From Incurvaria masculella (taxonomy: Eukaryota; Arthropoda; Insecta; Lepidoptera; Incurvariidae): DNA of 64,000 nucleotides. Where the stretch lies: the NCBI GenBank assembly GCA_946894095.1, contig OX335652.1:9199001-9263000 (forward strand), in the 5' to 3' direction. The notes under the pieces were generated by a model. That model did no database searches and was not told the origin of the DNA. It saw only the letters and a program-made list of their open reading frames with translations. Position numbers and translations under genes: made by a program. Positions 22,401 through 33,956 of the stretch are shown piece after piece; the stretch's first letter is position 1, and every line of letters begins with the position of its first letter.

Positions 22401-24478
22401 ATCATCAATTTAGTCTTAGTATCATTCATAAAGTCTACAAACGAAGTATCTTAGAAAACAAAGCAACTTATTCCATGAACACCCCTTACAGATTTATTAT
22501 TAGTATAGATGAATGTTAAATCACTTAAAGCTATATGGATATATTTTTTTCAATGACAATACAATGTATGAGACACTATGATAAAATCTAGCCCGATAAA
22601 ACGTTTATAATAATGAAATGTGCACCACATCAACAATGATGTTCACTATATATTATGAAAAATTGCTTTCCAACAAATTAGCGAGCATAAATTAACTAAC
22701 GAGCCATACATTTTAATTGAACCTCTCCGCTCGGGTCAATGTAGTTTTGGACTGATATCGGGTTGAATTACCAGCCCGGGCGGCGACTGCGACGCGAAGG
22801 TGGCGGCGGCGCAGCGGGGGCAATGTTGCCATGATATTATTCGAAACCTTTCAAGGTGGCCTCCCTTCCAATGAGCCATCTAGAATGGTTATATCATTGC
22901 ACTTGTTACTTATGCCAGCGCAGACTAAATATACACGTAGCACCATCTCTATCCGCGGGGCGTTAATTATTTTCTATACGCGTATATTTTATTTTTTTAT
23001 AGTACTTACCTCTTAGGCTGCCTAGCGTGATGATATGTATTATATAGCCGCGTCAACATCTGTTCTGTAGTTACGGAGTTTACCCCAAATATACAGACTG
23101 GCGTTCTCTTTTATATATAAGTAGAGAAAGAGAAGAAGAGATAAATTCGATACATTTGTATTCGTGATTGATGAATGAAAAAAAAAAAGAAAAATGTGGG
23201 ATCACGGATATCCAAGTGTCCGAGCCATGTGCGCCCAACATAAACGTTCGAACCCCTCCCGACTTGCTACTTTTTGCCAAGTTATCATCGGCTCGTAATG
23301 AATAACTTATCACGTCCGAAAAAGTTTTTTTTTCGCGTCTCATGAGGAAATATGAAGTTTAGGCCGGGGGAAATCCAGAAAGAACTCTTCTCGTCACTTC
23401 AGATCTCAATTCGCCAACTTCGATATCGAATTAGGAATAAGGTTAGGAAATGTGAGCTGAACCTGGACTCGTTTAAGGTTACGAAAGCGGCTTGTAGCCA
23501 CTTCAAAATTTTTACGGTATTTAAATTTATTTCAAGTAAAAAAAAAATATACCTAGCTAATCTAATTTTGGTCCAATTCTCATAAATTAGTCAAAAGTTA
23601 TTAATACAATGTTAAGTTGCTCCCATACTTTTTACCCGACTACGGCGAAGGATTGCTTATGCTGTTAGCATCGTACGAATGTATGTATTTTTGTATTTAA
23701 CGATGTTCCACAGTAGCGCTTAAAATATCCGAATTTATAAGGTGTCAATCGATTCTTTATTATGGCGCAAATATAAAAAAAAGTAAAAAAACTGTAACCC
23801 GACTAATAAAAGGTACGAAATAAGGTAGGTTCTATTTGATAAAACCAATAAAACAATGATTTCAAACAGTTTAAATTGTTTTGTTTGTTTTATTAAGTTT
23901 TTAAAAACAGCTTTAAAATTTTTAACTTAAACTTTACACTTTAAAAAAGTTATAAGCTAACAGACAGAAGTGAAGGGAAGTAATTATACTTGACATGAAA
24001 TATTTTAGATTTTATACATTTCGTTAACACCGTAATACCGACTAGGCGAATCAGTGACGCAAATTATGCGAACATTAGCTAAAATACTGAAATCAAAGCA
24101 TTTTAGCCGAGAACGATGATAATCTTGTCTAGACTTCAAAGTAATGATTTTCTTTAAAACCCAAAATCCTAATTCTGAGACTTCCGGCAGACTCGAGAAA
24201 ATGTTCCCAGATGCCTACCGCCTTCGACCCCCCCCCCCCCCACCGCGCCGCCGCTGTCATTCGTGCGTGAAAATGATTCTTTTGCGCGAGCTCTGAGTTT
24301 TCCTCAATTTTACGAAAATTTCCCTACAACGGGCGGATTTATGCCGGCGCATCAAATCTGAACAAATAAATGTAATTACTTATTTGTTCATGCGGAAAAT
24401 GTTCTCGTACACAGTTTGCAAGATATGTTTCGCCTTTTTCCGATTGGGTTTTGGATTGCTTTACAAAAAAACAGCAAA
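22401..24478. other. Interval without recognised genes
   Basis: AT-rich, with a short CpG-rich patch at 22770-22825 and a poly-C run at 24228-24241. Frames at 22831-23016, 23080-23343 and 23352-23585 lack domains and look incidental. Confidence 0.45.
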
Positions 24479-24994
24479 ATCGCACGTGAAGGGTTCCGTA
24501 CCATTAGACAAGATTTGACCCAAATAAATCACTTTGAAGGTTCCGTACCCAAAAGGTGAAAACGGAACCCTATTACTAAGCCTCCGCTGTCCGTCCGTCC
24601 GTCCGTCTGTCACAGGGCTGTATCTCACGAACCGTAACAGGAAACTGAATTTTATACAGATTATGTATTTATTTTGTCGCAATAACAACAATTATAAAAT
24701 AATAAAAATTAAAGGGGGGCCTTAAAAAAAACCTGTTTTTTTGTGTTAAGTCTTCTACGATGGTACGGAACCCTTCGTGTGCGAGTCCGACTCGCACTTG
24801 CCGGTTTTTTTGTATGGCCATCTTTAATATTTTTTTACTATTTGTAATTTTTTATAACGGTAACCGAAATACACTCTGTGAAAATTTTAGCTGTCTGCGT
24901 ATTACAGTTCTGTGCTCTGGGACAGACGGACGGATAGACAGCGAAGGTTTGTAATAGGGTTCCATTTGACACCCTTTATGTACGGAACCCTAAA
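24479..24994 (+). mobile_element. SINE-B copy split by a reversed SINE-B copy
   Basis: The outer + copy begins near TGAAGGGTTCCGTACCATTA, breaks after AATAAATCACTTT (24535), and resumes with TTGTATGGCCATC at about 24810, running to TACGGAACCCTAAAA. An intact family member at 62813-62840 reads straight through this junction (AATCACTTTATTTGTATGGG). The inner copy, about 24536-24808, is a complete reversed unit ending GCGAGTCCGACTCGCACTTG. Confidence 0.88.
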
Positions 24995-25399
24995 ACTTAC
25001 CGGATGCTGGATAATTAATTTGATCGATATTATTCGATACCCATAATAGATTTATGTGTCATGCAACAGAGCTGCTGAAATTCCATAGCTGCAAGGAATT
25101 GAGCTAAATTCACGTTGCTATGAGATATGCTATGGCGACGAAAGTAATGCGTGACAAAATTCGCTTGGTATATCCAAATGTATTTGTGTCTACGAAAACA
25201 TCCAGCACATTATTCACTATTTGAATGTGTTTTGAAACTCTGATTAGATCCTCGCGGTTCGACGCAACTCGGTCCGAGTTATTCGCAGCATGTCGACCAG
25301 ATGCGTCAAAATAAAGCCGGACGTATTATTTCTACATTATGGTCAGTGAGCAAGGTAGGACGGAAGTAGCGATAAAAACTAATTTGTATGACGGCTGCT

Positions 25400-25790
25400 T
25401 AGCCACGAGTTAGTGTAAGTGGCAGTTGCTTACATTTTCGGGACGAGGAACAGACATAATTCCGGCGTGCCGCAAGGCTCTTTGCTGTCTCCCACCCTTT
25501 TTATGCTGCAAATTAATAATCTGCTTAGTTTTGGTGACGCTAGATGACAGCACGGTACTGGCCAGGTACACGTCACCAGACCGTAAGCCCGGCGGAAGTG
25601 GAATAAGATAGGCGGCGACAGAGAACTTTGAAAACGTTTCTGGATCTCGTCCCCAAAATATCGTCGAGTTTAACGCGAGCAAGACATAGGCGTGCATATT
25701 CAGTGCGAAACGAACTTCGTTCAGTGCAGCTCCGAACTTCCAGGAAACAACTCTGCGTATTGACGACGATCACGAAGTTCCCGTGAAGCG
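25400..25790 (+). pseudogene. Decayed reverse-transcriptase fragment of a third LINE type
   Basis: 25457-25530 encodes NSGVPQGSLLSPTLFMLQIN, the RT motif around the GVPQG turn. A frameshift follows, and LDDSTVLARYTSPD (25543 on) represents the YADD active-site region with its YA changed. Further on, NIVEFNASKT, then an in-frame TAG, then ACIFSAKR continue a typical thumb-side sequence. Frameshifts, a nonsense codon and the damaged catalytic motif make it non-functional. It lies immediately upstream of the next LINE and is unrelated to it. Confidence 0.82.
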
Positions 25791-26207
25791 GGCAGAAGGG
25801 TTAGGACCGGATGGTTCCGCGTCGAAGGAAACAATAGTACAATTTACAATATTTATTCCTGCAGTGGTAATATATATATTTAGTTCACTGCGCTACATGC
25901 TACTTGATTTATACGCGGAACACTGATTTTGCAAAATTAAGAATTCGATTTCCCTTCATCGTTATATAAAAACTTTTTTTTCGTCTGTGGGTAGTTAGAA
26001 ATAGTGGATGTATTTTCATACCTCAACTAAATGATTGCTAATATTTATTAATATTTGAACATTTTTACATTAATAATAACTCTAAAGTGTTGTGATACCT
26101 GCTATTTACATGTGGTAGTGTAGGCAGACCCTGCCAGCATATATTTCTGTTCATACACCAGAAAACAGATTTCTACTTCAACAAACTTATTTTGTGCACG
26201 TGCGGTC

Positions 26208-26951
26208 ATGTCGAGTGTTGATTTTGCGATGGAGGTGGCGGAGCTGCAGACCATGGTGGAGGAGAGAATGAGCTCATTTGAGGCGCAACTAAAGTCTGCT
26301 GCCAACAAGCCGGCCGATCTTCCCACACTGACAGCTGACTTCAATCTGTTCCGGCAGTTTGTTTGGAAAGCTCTGGGAGTGGTGCGTTCTCAAGTAGCTG
26401 GCCTTGCGAAAGTCGTGGATGCGCAAGAGATGAGGTCGCGTGCGAAAGTCCTGCTGATACATGGTGTTTCCGAGTCCGAGTCCGAAGAGGCGACGCAGAA
26501 GGTAGTGGAGCTAGTGCGCACCAAGTTAGGGCTAGTGGACTTTAGTGGTGACTCCATCAAGCTCTGCCATCGCCTGGGTGTGAAACCTCGGGCTCAGACA
26601 CGCCCTCGGGCAATTTTGGTTCGCTTCAAGCAGCTCAACATCCGGGCCGCGGTCTGGAAAGCGAAGACGTCGCTCAAGGGCTCAGGCATCACGGTGTCAG
26701 AGTTCCTCACGCGGACGCGACACAACATCTTCCTGGCGGCACGAAAACACTTTGGGATGGCGCATAGTTGGACGCAGGAGGGCCGCATCGTCATCCAGCT
26801 AAAAGACGGGACCCGTATCAAAGTGGTGGCGGCTGGAGCGTTAAAGGTGCTAACAGACAAACATCCTGCGGTCTTGAGTGGTGACGACGGCTTAGGTGAT
26901 AGGCCGAAGCCCCGGTCCTCGGACCGCATCAACAAGGGAAAGTCGAAATGA
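26208..26951 (+). CDS. LINE ORF1: coiled-coil nucleic-acid-binding protein
   Basis: A 247-residue protein. Residues 1-75 are predicted mostly helical with heptad-like leucines (MEVAELQTMVEERMSSFEAQ; LAKVVDAQEM). Residues 77-160 resemble the RRM-like core of LINE ORF1 proteins: KVLLIHGVSESE, then KLCHRLGVKPRAQTRPRAIL with a VRF strand. Residues 170-220 resemble the C-terminal domain (TRTRHNIFLAARKHFG, GRIVIQLKDGTRIKV). The tail is Lys/Arg-rich. ORF1 proteins of this kind bind the element's RNA as a ribonucleoprotein and act as a chaperone. The codons are G+C-rich, unlike ORF2 in the same element. The ATG at 26208 is the first in frame. Confidence 0.85.
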   Translation: MSSVDFAMEVAELQTMVEERMSSFEAQLKSAANKPADLPTLTADFNLFRQFVWKALGVVRSQVAGLAKVVDAQEMRSRAKVLLIHGVSESESEEATQKVVELVRTKLGLVDFSGDSIKLCHRLGVKPRAQTRPRAILVRFKQLNIRAAVWKAKTSLKGSGITVSEFLTRTRHNIFLAARKHFGMAHSWTQEGRIVIQLKDGTRIKVVAAGALKVLTDKHPAVLSGDDGLGDRPKPRSSDRINKGKSK

Positions 26952-27200
26952 ACTTTCAAGTTATTTCAGACACAGGCACTTCTAGATCGACATCTAGTAA
27001 CTAAATGGTAAAATATTCTCCAATGTTGCTTTTCTTGATTCTCGGCTGCTCACAAAGATATATACATGGCTACACGTAATTTGCAAAGACAATGTTTGTA
27101 ATGTAGTTTGTTTTGTTTGTTTCGCTCCTTGACAGCCACCACAGATTCAGTATGCACAGAATAAACCTCTTTAAATTTTTCAATTGTCAATGATCTTTTT

Positions 27201-27850
27201 TTTTTCTATATTGATCTAAGTGGGAAAAGGCAAGGACATTATCATCTCTGATTAATCGTGTTAGAATATTTTTACCCTGTCCACTGCTCGTGTATTGTTT
27301 TTTTCTTTCGATTTATAACTGTCTCGGTTTTTAAAAGTTGCTTATACGTACCTATATTGAAATGTATCATACCTTATGTGAGTTATTTATAATGTTAAGT
27401 AGCCGTGAATTTTGTTTGTTCGGTTTAGTTATTAGAAACATGTTTGTCCTCATGTTAAATGCACTTTTTAAATCTGTTTTATTATGCTTCTGCCTAGTTC
27501 CGCTCGCCTCTTCTACTGTTAACATGTTTTCTACTTTTTTCTCTGTTCATCCAAGTGGGAAAAGGCAAGGGCATTGTCACTTGTGATTATTTGTGTTAGA
27601 ACAATTTTACTTTCTCTACTGCTCATGTATTGTTTTTTTTTAACTGTCCTTTTTTATAAAGTGGCGTATATGTACCTACATTGATGTGTATAATAAGTTA
27701 TTTATAATGTTATGAAGCTGTGAACTTTTTGTCCTGTTTCGTTATTAGATACAAGCTTGCCGTATTTAAAATGCACTTTTAAATCTGTTATTATTATCTT
27801 TCTGCCTAGTTCTGTTCGCCTCAACTACTTTTAATATGTTTTCTGCTTTG
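27201..27850 (+). repeat. Imperfect tandem repeat between ORF1 and ORF2 of LINE-1
   Basis: About 27201-27540 is repeated at 27541-27850. Shared anchors are AAGTGGGAAAAGGCAAGG, GAGTTATTTATAATGTTA-type, CTTCTGCCTAGTTC / CTTTCTGCCTAGTTC, and ATGTTTTCTACTTT / ATGTTTTCTGCTTT. The offset drifts from 335 to 311 bp through indels. It is full of stops. The copies have clearly diverged, so the duplication is old. Confidence 0.85.
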
Positions 27851-27961
27851 TTCTGTTTTTTCACACTGCTGGCGGGTGATGAGGAATCGCCTACAGGGAA
27901 AACCTTTTTATTAGTTAATAATATATACTATATACTATATATAATATATATATATATATTT

Positions 27962-30901
27962 ATGACCACATTATCCGACGATTCAGATAATTATTTTTCA
28001 GTTACCTCGTCTGATGAGTTCTTTAGTGACGATAGTTCTGACAATGGATGTGTTCTTCCACTAGATGAAAAACTTGACTTCACATTTTCTAAATACCCCA
28101 AAAATTTCAATTTTGTACATATCAATGCTCAAAGCATACCCTCTCACTACCCCGATCTTCTCAGGTCATTTCCAAGCAAACACATCCATGCTGTACTCGT
28201 TTCAGAAACTTTTCTTAAGCCTACATTGCCATCTACTTCTTTTTCACTTCCCGGGTTCCAACTGATCCGTAACGACAGAACTGGAAAAAGTTGTGGTGGT
28301 GTTGCCATCTACCTCCGAAGCTGTATTCCTTATTCGATTGTTGCTCAGTCTCCTGCTCAGTATTCGGAGTCACCAGAATACCTTTTCTTAGAAATCATCG
28401 TTAATCACTCCAAAATTCTAATTGGTGTTTATTACAGTCCCAATCTCACTATTAATTACTTCTCATCACTCGAATCATTCCTTGAGGAACACTGCCCTCA
28501 GTACAATCATACTATTATCATGGGAGATTTCAACACCTGTCTAATAAAAAATGACCACCGCGCTAGAAAACTTAACTCCCTTGTGTCATCAGTAAATATG
28601 AATATTCTTCCCTTGGATGCTACACACCACTTTCCTAATTGTGAACCTTCTCTGCTTGATCTGATTCTTACTTCTTCACCTGACCATGTAAGTGAACATG
28701 GTCAGCTGACAGCGCCTGGCTTCTCATATCACGATTTAATCTATTTATCCTACAAGGTCCGTCCTCCTAAGATCAGGCGAAAGGTTCTCATGCAGCGAAA
28801 TTTCAAGGATATTAATCTGGAGCGCCTAAGGGAAGACGCGCGTGGCTTGGATTGGTCTGCTGTTCTTAGTTCCTCTTCTACAGATGTTATGGTTGAGGAT
28901 TTCACCTCCAAACTTACGGCTCTATTTGATATTCACGCACCTCTCAGATCCACACGTGTGAAACATTTACCAGCTCCATGGCTAACAGAGGACATTCGGA
29001 GAATGATGGTGAAGAGGGATAGAGCCAAGATTAAACTTAAACATAATCCTTCCGATGCAAATCGCACCAAGTACAGGCTGCTCAGGAATCGGTGTAACAG
29101 GATGTGTAGGGATGCCCAAAGACGCCACATTCATAATACTCTCGAAAATAGCTCTCCCGTCAATGCTTGGAAATTTCTTAAAACTCTTGGAGTTGGTAAA
29201 AAGTCTTCTACTGTCAGTAACAACATCGACATCAACGCCCTTAACAGGCATTTCTCCTCTCCTCTCACCACCATTGATCAAGTGGTAAAATGTCAAACTC
29301 TTCTTCAGCTTTCAGCTTTACCAACTCCGGAGCATGCTTCATTTACATTTCGCCAAGTCACTGACCGTGAAGTTAAGCTGATCCTGAATTCAATTTCAAC
29401 AAAAGCTGTAGGTGCCGACTGCATTAGCCTCGACATGCTCTCACCACTGCTGGCCGAACTGCTACCTATAATTACATTTATTCTAAATCATTCCCTATCC
29501 AGTGGATCTTTTCCGAGTACCTGGAAAAGGGCTTACATCATTCCTGTCCCAAAAATTTCAAATCCTTCTTTCAGTCAATATCGCCCTATTTCTATTTTAC
29601 CTGTATTGTCAAAAATTCTGGAGCGCATTGTTCACCAGCAGTTGGCCAGCTTCCTTGCCGGCAATCACTTGCTGAACCCAATGCAGTCAGGTTTCCGACC
29701 TTGCCACAGCACCGTTACTGCTCTCGTCAAAGTAACTGAAGATGTCCGAACAAATATGGAAAACAAGAATCTTACAGTCTTAACTTTGTTGGACTTCAGC
29801 AATGCATTCAACACAGTGGACTTTGACATCATGCTTGGTATTCTACGAACGCTTAACTTATCTCCGGCAGTGCTTGACTGGTTCGCGTCTTATCTCTGTG
29901 GTCGACATCAGTGTATCAGAATTGACAATGTGTGTTCTGACTGGGCTGATTTAACTGCTGGTGTTCCACAGGGTGGCGTGTTATCTCCTCTGTTATTCTC
30001 TATATTTATTAATCTAATTACAAATATGTTAACTTCTCTTTACCACCTTTATGCCGATGACTTACAGCTGTACTTGCATTGCTCCTTTGATAATTTGGCA
30101 CATACCGTATCAGAAATGAATGTGAATTTGGATCATATCCTAAATTGGACAAAATCATTTGGTCTGACGGTAAATCCTATGAAATCACAAGTCATAATAG
30201 TCGGCAGCCCTAGACTTGTATCGAAGATTGATCACAATACATTACCAGCGGTAATCTACAATGAAGTAGTTATACCGTACTCTAAAACAGTAAAAAATCT
30301 AGGCATTTTAATTGATGACACCCTGTCATGGGCGCCCCAGGTAAATGAGATCAGCAGGAAAATCTTTGCTGCCGCCCACTCTTTAAAACGCTTACAGAGT
30401 TTCCTTCCAATCCGTACCAAAATCACGTTGACGCAAACTCTCCTACTTCCAATTTTAGATTATGCAGATGTGTGCTTTTTGGATTTAACTGAAGTTCTCC
30501 TTGATAAATTGGAACGTTTACAGAATCTCTGCATTCGCTACATATATGGTCTGCGTAAATACGACCATGTATCGCAGTACCGTCGTCAGCTTAAATGGCT
30601 ACCCATTCGTTATCGAAGGAACTGTCACATACTCACTCTTCTTTTTGGGGTCTTAAATAACCCTCACTCTCCTGAGTACCTTCGTTCCCGATTCTTGCAC
30701 CTATCTTCACACGGTCTCCCTCTACGTTCTAGCGACGACAGTATCCTTGCGATTCCCCGCCATACAACTTGCTTCTTTTCCAACTCCTTCACTGTACATG
30801 CAGTACGTCTGTGGAACTCGTTGCCTTCCTCCGTCCGCTCTTGTCAAACTATCGGCTCTTTCAAGTCGAGAATCAAGGAGTTTTATTTAAATGAAATCTG
30901 A
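27962..30901 (+). CDS. LINE ORF2: AP-like endonuclease and reverse transcriptase
   Basis: A 979-residue protein if started at the ATG at 27962; an in-frame ATG at 27836 would add 42 residues encoded by AT-rich spacer, which looks unlikely. Residues here are numbered from 27836. The endonuclease/exonuclease/phosphatase domain covers about 90-305: NAQS near 97, catalytic Glu124 (LVSETFL), VYYSPN 198-203, GDFN 230-233 and SYHD with His299. The RT covers about 555-830: LLDFSNAFNTVDF (Asp653), GVPQGGVLSPLL (709-720) and YADD (739-742). The C-terminus carries the SFTVHAVRLWNSLP tail. All key residues are present and there is no internal stop. The protein would nick target DNA and prime cDNA synthesis. 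Confidence 0.93.
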   Translation: MTTLSDDSDNYFSVTSSDEFFSDDSSDNGCVLPLDEKLDFTFSKYPKNFNFVHINAQSIPSHYPDLLRSFPSKHIHAVLVSETFLKPTLPSTSFSLPGFQLIRNDRTGKSCGGVAIYLRSCIPYSIVAQSPAQYSESPEYLFLEIIVNHSKILIGVYYSPNLTINYFSSLESFLEEHCPQYNHTIIMGDFNTCLIKNDHRARKLNSLVSSVNMNILPLDATHHFPNCEPSLLDLILTSSPDHVSEHGQLTAPGFSYHDLIYLSYKVRPPKIRRKVLMQRNFKDINLERLREDARGLDWSAVLSSSSTDVMVEDFTSKLTALFDIHAPLRSTRVKHLPAPWLTEDIRRMMVKRDRAKIKLKHNPSDANRTKYRLLRNRCNRMCRDAQRRHIHNTLENSSPVNAWKFLKTLGVGKKSSTVSNNIDINALNRHFSSPLTTIDQVVKCQTLLQLSALPTPEHASFTFRQVTDREVKLILNSISTKAVGADCISLDMLSPLLAELLPIITFILNHSLSSGSFPSTWKRAYIIPVPKISNPSFSQYRPISILPVLSKILERIVHQQLASFLAGNHLLNPMQSGFRPCHSTVTALVKVTEDVRTNMENKNLTVLTLLDFSNAFNTVDFDIMLGILRTLNLSPAVLDWFASYLCGRHQCIRIDNVCSDWADLTAGVPQGGVLSPLLFSIFINLITNMLTSLYHLYADDLQLYLHCSFDNLAHTVSEMNVNLDHILNWTKSFGLTVNPMKSQVIIVGSPRLVSKIDHNTLPAVIYNEVVIPYSKTVKNLGILIDDTLSWAPQVNEISRKIFAAAHSLKRLQSFLPIRTKITLTQTLLLPILDYADVCFLDLTEVLLDKLERLQNLCIRYIYGLRKYDHVSQYRRQLKWLPIRYRRNCHILTLLFGVLNNPHSPEYLRSRFLHLSSHGLPLRSSDDSILAIPRHTTCFFSNSFTVHAVRLWNSLPSSVRSCQTIGSFKSRIKEFYLNEI

Positions 30902-31337
30902 ATATACTATTTTTATCGCTGTACATCTTTCTTTTTATTATCATCAAAGAAATAGGTATATATTTTTGTTTTGTTTTAATTTGTTCCTAAATTGTGGATA
31001 TACAATATATATTTTAGTATATTGTATTATATATATTAGTTTATTTTATTCAAAGTATGCTTGTATTGTCATGTAAATTATGGTTTATGTATGTTTATAC
31101 TGTATGTATATATTTTTATTTTATTTGCTTTATTATTTTCCTTTCAAATTGCTATTGTGTACCTACCTACAGATATTTTAGATTGTCTCTCCTCATCACC
31201 CCAAAGGTTGACTGGAAGAAATCACTCCTAGTGATAAGTCCGCCTTTGTGCAATTTTGTTGTTGTTTCGAATTGTTTTTGTAATTGTACTTGTTTTCTAT
31301 TGCACAATAAAGAATTTATTCATTCATTCATTCAAAA

Positions 31338-31750
31338 ACCAGATGAAGAACAAATTAAACTCCGTTCCCTGGAAAGCCAGTCGTTCGCTTAGCACTGATG
31401 TCTTTATAGAAAAATCCATGAATGTCTCAGATGAGGATCTTGTGGAAATCTAAAATAATAAACATATTTTGAAATTCTTATCATTTCCACGTGTCACCTA
31501 ATATGTGATTAACTACACCCAAAATAAAAATAAAAACAAATTTGCAAACACTAGACATGCCAGCCCTAGTTGTTTTAAAATAAAGTTTACTTTTATTAAA
31601 TACTTAAATTAAAATCTAAATAAAAATTATTAGAACTAATCTTTTATCGTTGCTTGTGCCAACCCTGTTTGTGCCCAACAAGCTTTGAAGTCAGCTGAAA
31701 AAAAAATTAATTTATGTGCATGCACGTATACGTGGAATGTGATTACATTG
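31338..31750 (+). other. Sequence flanking LINE-1, 3' side; possible ORF tail
   Basis: Directly after the ATTC tail, an open stretch (31339-31453) reads KNKLNSVPWKASRSLS and on to SDEDLVEI and a stop, followed by AT-rich DNA with AATAAA (31579). This resembles the end of a protein-coding region into which the LINE inserted, but I do not recognise the protein and found no continuation upstream of the LINE. It is repeated at 33957-34369 by the tandem duplication. Confidence 0.45.
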
Positions 31751-33956
31751 CATAATACTCTCGAAAATAGCTCTCCCGTCAATGCTTGGAAATTTCTTAA
31801 AACTCTTGGAGTTGGTAAAAAGTCTTCTACTGTCAGTAACAACATCGACATCAACGCCCTTAACAGGCATTTCTCCTCTCCTCTCACCACCATTGATCAA
31901 GTGGTAAAATGTCAAACTCTTCTTCAGCTTTCAGCTTTACCAACTCCGGAGCATGCTTCATTTACATTTCGCCAAGTCACTGACCGTGAAGTTAAGCTGA
32001 TCCTGAATTCAATTTCAACAAAAGCTGTAGGTGCCGACTGCATTAGCCTCGACATGCTCTCACCACTGCTGGCCGAACTGCTACCTATAATTACATTTAT
32101 TCTAAATCATTCCCTATCCAGTGGATCTTTTCCGAGTACCTGGAAAAGGGCTTACATCATTCCTGTCCCAAAAATTTCAAATCCTTCTTTCAGTCAATAT
32201 CGCCCTATTTCTATTTTACCTGTATTGTCAAAAATTCTGGAGCGCATTGTTCACCAGCAGTTGGCCAGCTTCCTTGCCGGCAATCACTTGCTGAACCCAA
32301 TGCAGTCAGGTTTCCGACCTTGCCACAGCACCGTTACTGCTCTCGTCAAAGTAACTGAAGATGTCCGAACAAATATGGAAAACAAGAATCTTACAGTCTT
32401 AACTTTGTTGGACTTCAGCAATGCATTCAACACAGTGGACTTTGACATCATGCTTGGTATTCTACGAACGCTTAACTTATCTCCGGCAGTGCTTGACTGG
32501 TTCGCGTCTTATCTCTGTGGTCGACATCAGTGTATCAGAATTGACAATGTGTGTTCTGACTGGGCTGATTTAACTGCTGGTGTTCCACAGGGTGGCGTGT
32601 TATCTCCTCTGTTATTCTCTATATTTATTAATCTAATTACAAATATGTTAACTTCTCTTTACCACCTTTATGCCGATGACTTACAGCTGTACTTGCATTG
32701 CTCCTTTGATAATTTGGCACATACCGTATCAGAAATGAATGTGAATTTGGATCATATCCTAAATTGGACAAAATCATTTGGTCTGACGGTAAATCCTATG
32801 AAATCACAAGTCATAATAGTCGGCAGCCCTAGACTTGTATCGAAGATTGATCACAATACATTACCAGCGGTAATCTACAATGAAGTAGTTATACCGTACT
32901 CTAAAACAGTAAAAAATCTAGGCATTTTAATTGATGACACCCTGTCATGGGCGCCCCAGGTAAATGAGATCAGCAGGAAAATCTTTGCTGCCGCCCACTC
33001 TTTAAAACGCTTACAGAGTTTCCTTCCAATCCGTACCAAAATCACGTTGACGCAAACTCTCCTACTTCCAATTTTAGATTATGCAGATGTGTGCTTTTTG
33101 GATTTAACTGAAGTTCTCCTTGATAAATTGGAACGTTTACAGAATCTCTGCATTCGCTACATATATGGTCTGCGTAAATACGACCATGTATCGCAGTACC
33201 GTCGTCAGCTTAAATGGCTACCCATTCGTTATCGAAGGAACTGTCACATACTCACTCTTCTTTTTGGGGTCTTAAATAACCCTCACTCTCCTGAGTACCT
33301 TCGTTCCCGATTCTTGCACCTATCTTCACACGGTCTCCCTCTACGTTCTAGCGACGACAGTATCCTTGCGATTCCCCGCCATACAACTTGCTTCTTTTCC
33401 AACTCCTTCACTGTACATGCAGTACGTCTGTGGAACTCGTTGCCTTCCTCCGTCCGCTCTTGTCAAACTATCGGCTCTTTCAAGTCGAGAATCAAGGAGT
33501 TTTATTTAAATGAAATCTGAATATACTATTTTTATCGCTGTACATCTTTCTTTTTATTATCATCAAAGAAATAGGTATATATTTTTGTTTTGTTTTAATT
33601 TGTTCCTAAATTGTGGATATACAATATATATTTTAGTATATTGTATTATATATATTAGTTTATTTTATTCAAAGTATGCTTGTATTGTCATGTAAATTAT
33701 GGTTTATGTATGTTTATACTGTATGTATATATTTTTATTTTATTTGCTTTATTATTTTCCTTTCAAATTGCTATTGTGTACCTACCTACAGATATTTTAG
33801 ATTGTCTCTCCTCATCACCCCAAAGGTTGACTGGAAGAAATCACTCCTAGTGATAAGTCCGCCTTTGTGCAATTTTGTTGTTGTTTCGAATTGTTTTTGT
33901 AATTGTACTTGTTTTCTATTGCACAATAAAGAATTTATTCATTCATTCATTCAAAA
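31751..33956 (+). pseudogene. Duplicated 3' half of LINE-1 (RT without endonuclease)
   Basis: The frame is open from 31685 to 33520, but the first 22 residues come from flanking DNA; the LINE-derived part starts at 31751 (ORF2 residue 433). It has the complete RT with DFSNAF, GVPQGG and YADD, but no endonuclease domain. There is no LINE promoter or 5'UTR in front. It would be a truncated RT if expressed. The 3'UTR and ATTC tail are included. Confidence 0.93.

Larger units (their letters stand above)
25800..31337 (+). mobile_element. Two-ORF Jockey/CR1-group LINE (LINE-1 of this window)
   Basis: It comprises an ORF1 (26208-26951), a roughly 1-kb spacer with an imperfect tandem repeat, ORF2 (27962-30901) with endonuclease and reverse transcriptase, a 430-bp 3'UTR and an (ATTC)n end (about 31318-31335). 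Both ORFs are open, so the copy looks young. The 5' end is set only by the end of the RT relic before it and could lie anywhere between 25800 and about 26150. No target-site duplication was identified. Its 3' half has been duplicated in tandem. Confidence 0.9.

Noticed and set aside
31057..31392. 111-codon frame after ORF2 of LINE-1, with a duplicate at 33676-34011
   Set aside because: It runs from the LINE 3'UTR through the ATTC tail into flank; the hydrophobic content comes from T-rich sequence.
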